In this document: positions 63,872-64,000 of the stretch, in pieces
Layout of the letters: the number at the start of each line of letters is the position of its first letter
Position numbering within the stretch: position 1 is the stretch's first letter
Source: Lysobacter terrestris
GTDB taxonomy: Bacteria; Pseudomonadota; Gammaproteobacteria; Xanthomonadales; Xanthomonadaceae
Direction: 5' to 3'
DNA length: 64,000 nucleotides
Assembly: GCF_014489475.1 (NCBI RefSeq)
Contig: NZ_CP060820.1
Span: 1,690,001 to 1,754,000 of the forward strand
Made by a program: the position numbers and the translations under genes
The notes under the pieces: model-generated
Databases searched by the model: none
What the model saw: the letters and a program-made list of their open reading frames with translations, nothing else
Told to the model about the DNA's origin: nothing

Positions 63872-64000
63872 GGGACAGTGCGCCAGGGCAGCTCGATCTC
63901 GGCGATGACGCCGCCGTCGTCGGAATTTCGTACGTCGAGGCGTTGCCTGTCCGCATACAGCAAACGCAATCGCGCCCTGGCGTTCGCCAGGCCGACGCGC
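63868..64000 (-). CDS. Sensor histidine kinase, C-terminal fragment (5' end outside window)
   Basis: Only the last 43 residues are present: RVGLANARARLRLLYADRQRLDVRNSDDGGVIAEIELPWRTVP. GLANARARLRLLY is the G2 box and following helix of LytS/YehU-type HATPase domains. Its stop overlaps the LytTR start. Confidence 0.8.
   Translation of the reverse strand, partial: RVGLANARARLRLLYADRQRLDVRNSDDGGVIAEIELPWRTVP

Overview
This window is high-GC (roughly 68-70%), densely coded chromosomal DNA of a gammaproteobacterium. TtcA, PlsB, Rep, Tdk, MutM, L28/L33, Acs and Kup, a Csu-type chaperone-usher operon, an EcfK/PknS-like sigma-kinase pair, secreted proteases with P-domains and dispersed intergenic palindromes together fit Xanthomonadaceae (Lysobacter/Luteimonas-like). 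That placement is an inference from gene content; no rRNA or other marker is present. I saw no tRNA, rRNA, CRISPR array, prophage or insertion sequence.

Layout. 1-5150: ttcA (cut by the window edge), a YdcH-like peptide, plsB and a lipoprotein. 5358-9970: a putative sigma-54 promoter followed by a four-gene chaperone-usher (spore coat U/Csu-type) pilus operon. 10200-20268: e(P4)-type acid phosphatase, rep, two tandem Sel1-like secreted proteins, tdk, an ECF sigma factor with its transmembrane Ser/Thr kinase, and mutM, whose 5' end is triplicated in a 105-bp repeat. 20680-25853: a fatty acid desaturase, an EF-hand protein, a nucleotide-sugar epimerase/GT2/LAB_N cell-surface cluster, rpmB-rpmG and an SRPBCC protein. 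25920-30573: secreted M28 and M4 proteases with nearly identical C-terminal modules. 31439-34957: a sodium-symporter-domain hybrid histidine kinase (CrbS/MxtR type).

35000-38824 is the most unusual part. It holds a degenerate ~65-bp palindromic tandem repeat, a TPR-GGDEF protein whose N-terminal half has clearly lower GC, and then two small paralogous peptides next to a tetrapyrrole-methylase-fold protein. The methylase keeps the Y-x5-R-x3-Y and FYGHPG signatures of borosin alpha-N-methyltransferases. I read this as a split borosin RiPP locus: one backbone N-methyltransferase and two separate precursors with different C-terminal cores.

39014-47173: a GNAT enzyme overlapping a bacterial pepsin homologue, then a CrbR/ErdR-like response regulator, acs, a DcaP-type porin and an MHS-family transporter. 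With the kinase at 31439 this looks like a C2/carboxylate utilisation module. 47246-51491: kdpE and a short kdpD divergent from kup, without kdpFABC in the window. 51575-64000: M13 peptidase, blaI-blaR1-like pair with two operator dyads and an ankyrin C-terminus on the BlaR1-like protein, a DUF5916 outer-membrane protein, an alpha/beta hydrolase, a degenerate HD-GYP/LuxR regulator, a HipA-like kinase with DUF3037, an ester-cyclase-like protein, and a LytTR regulator with its sensor kinase cut by the window edge.
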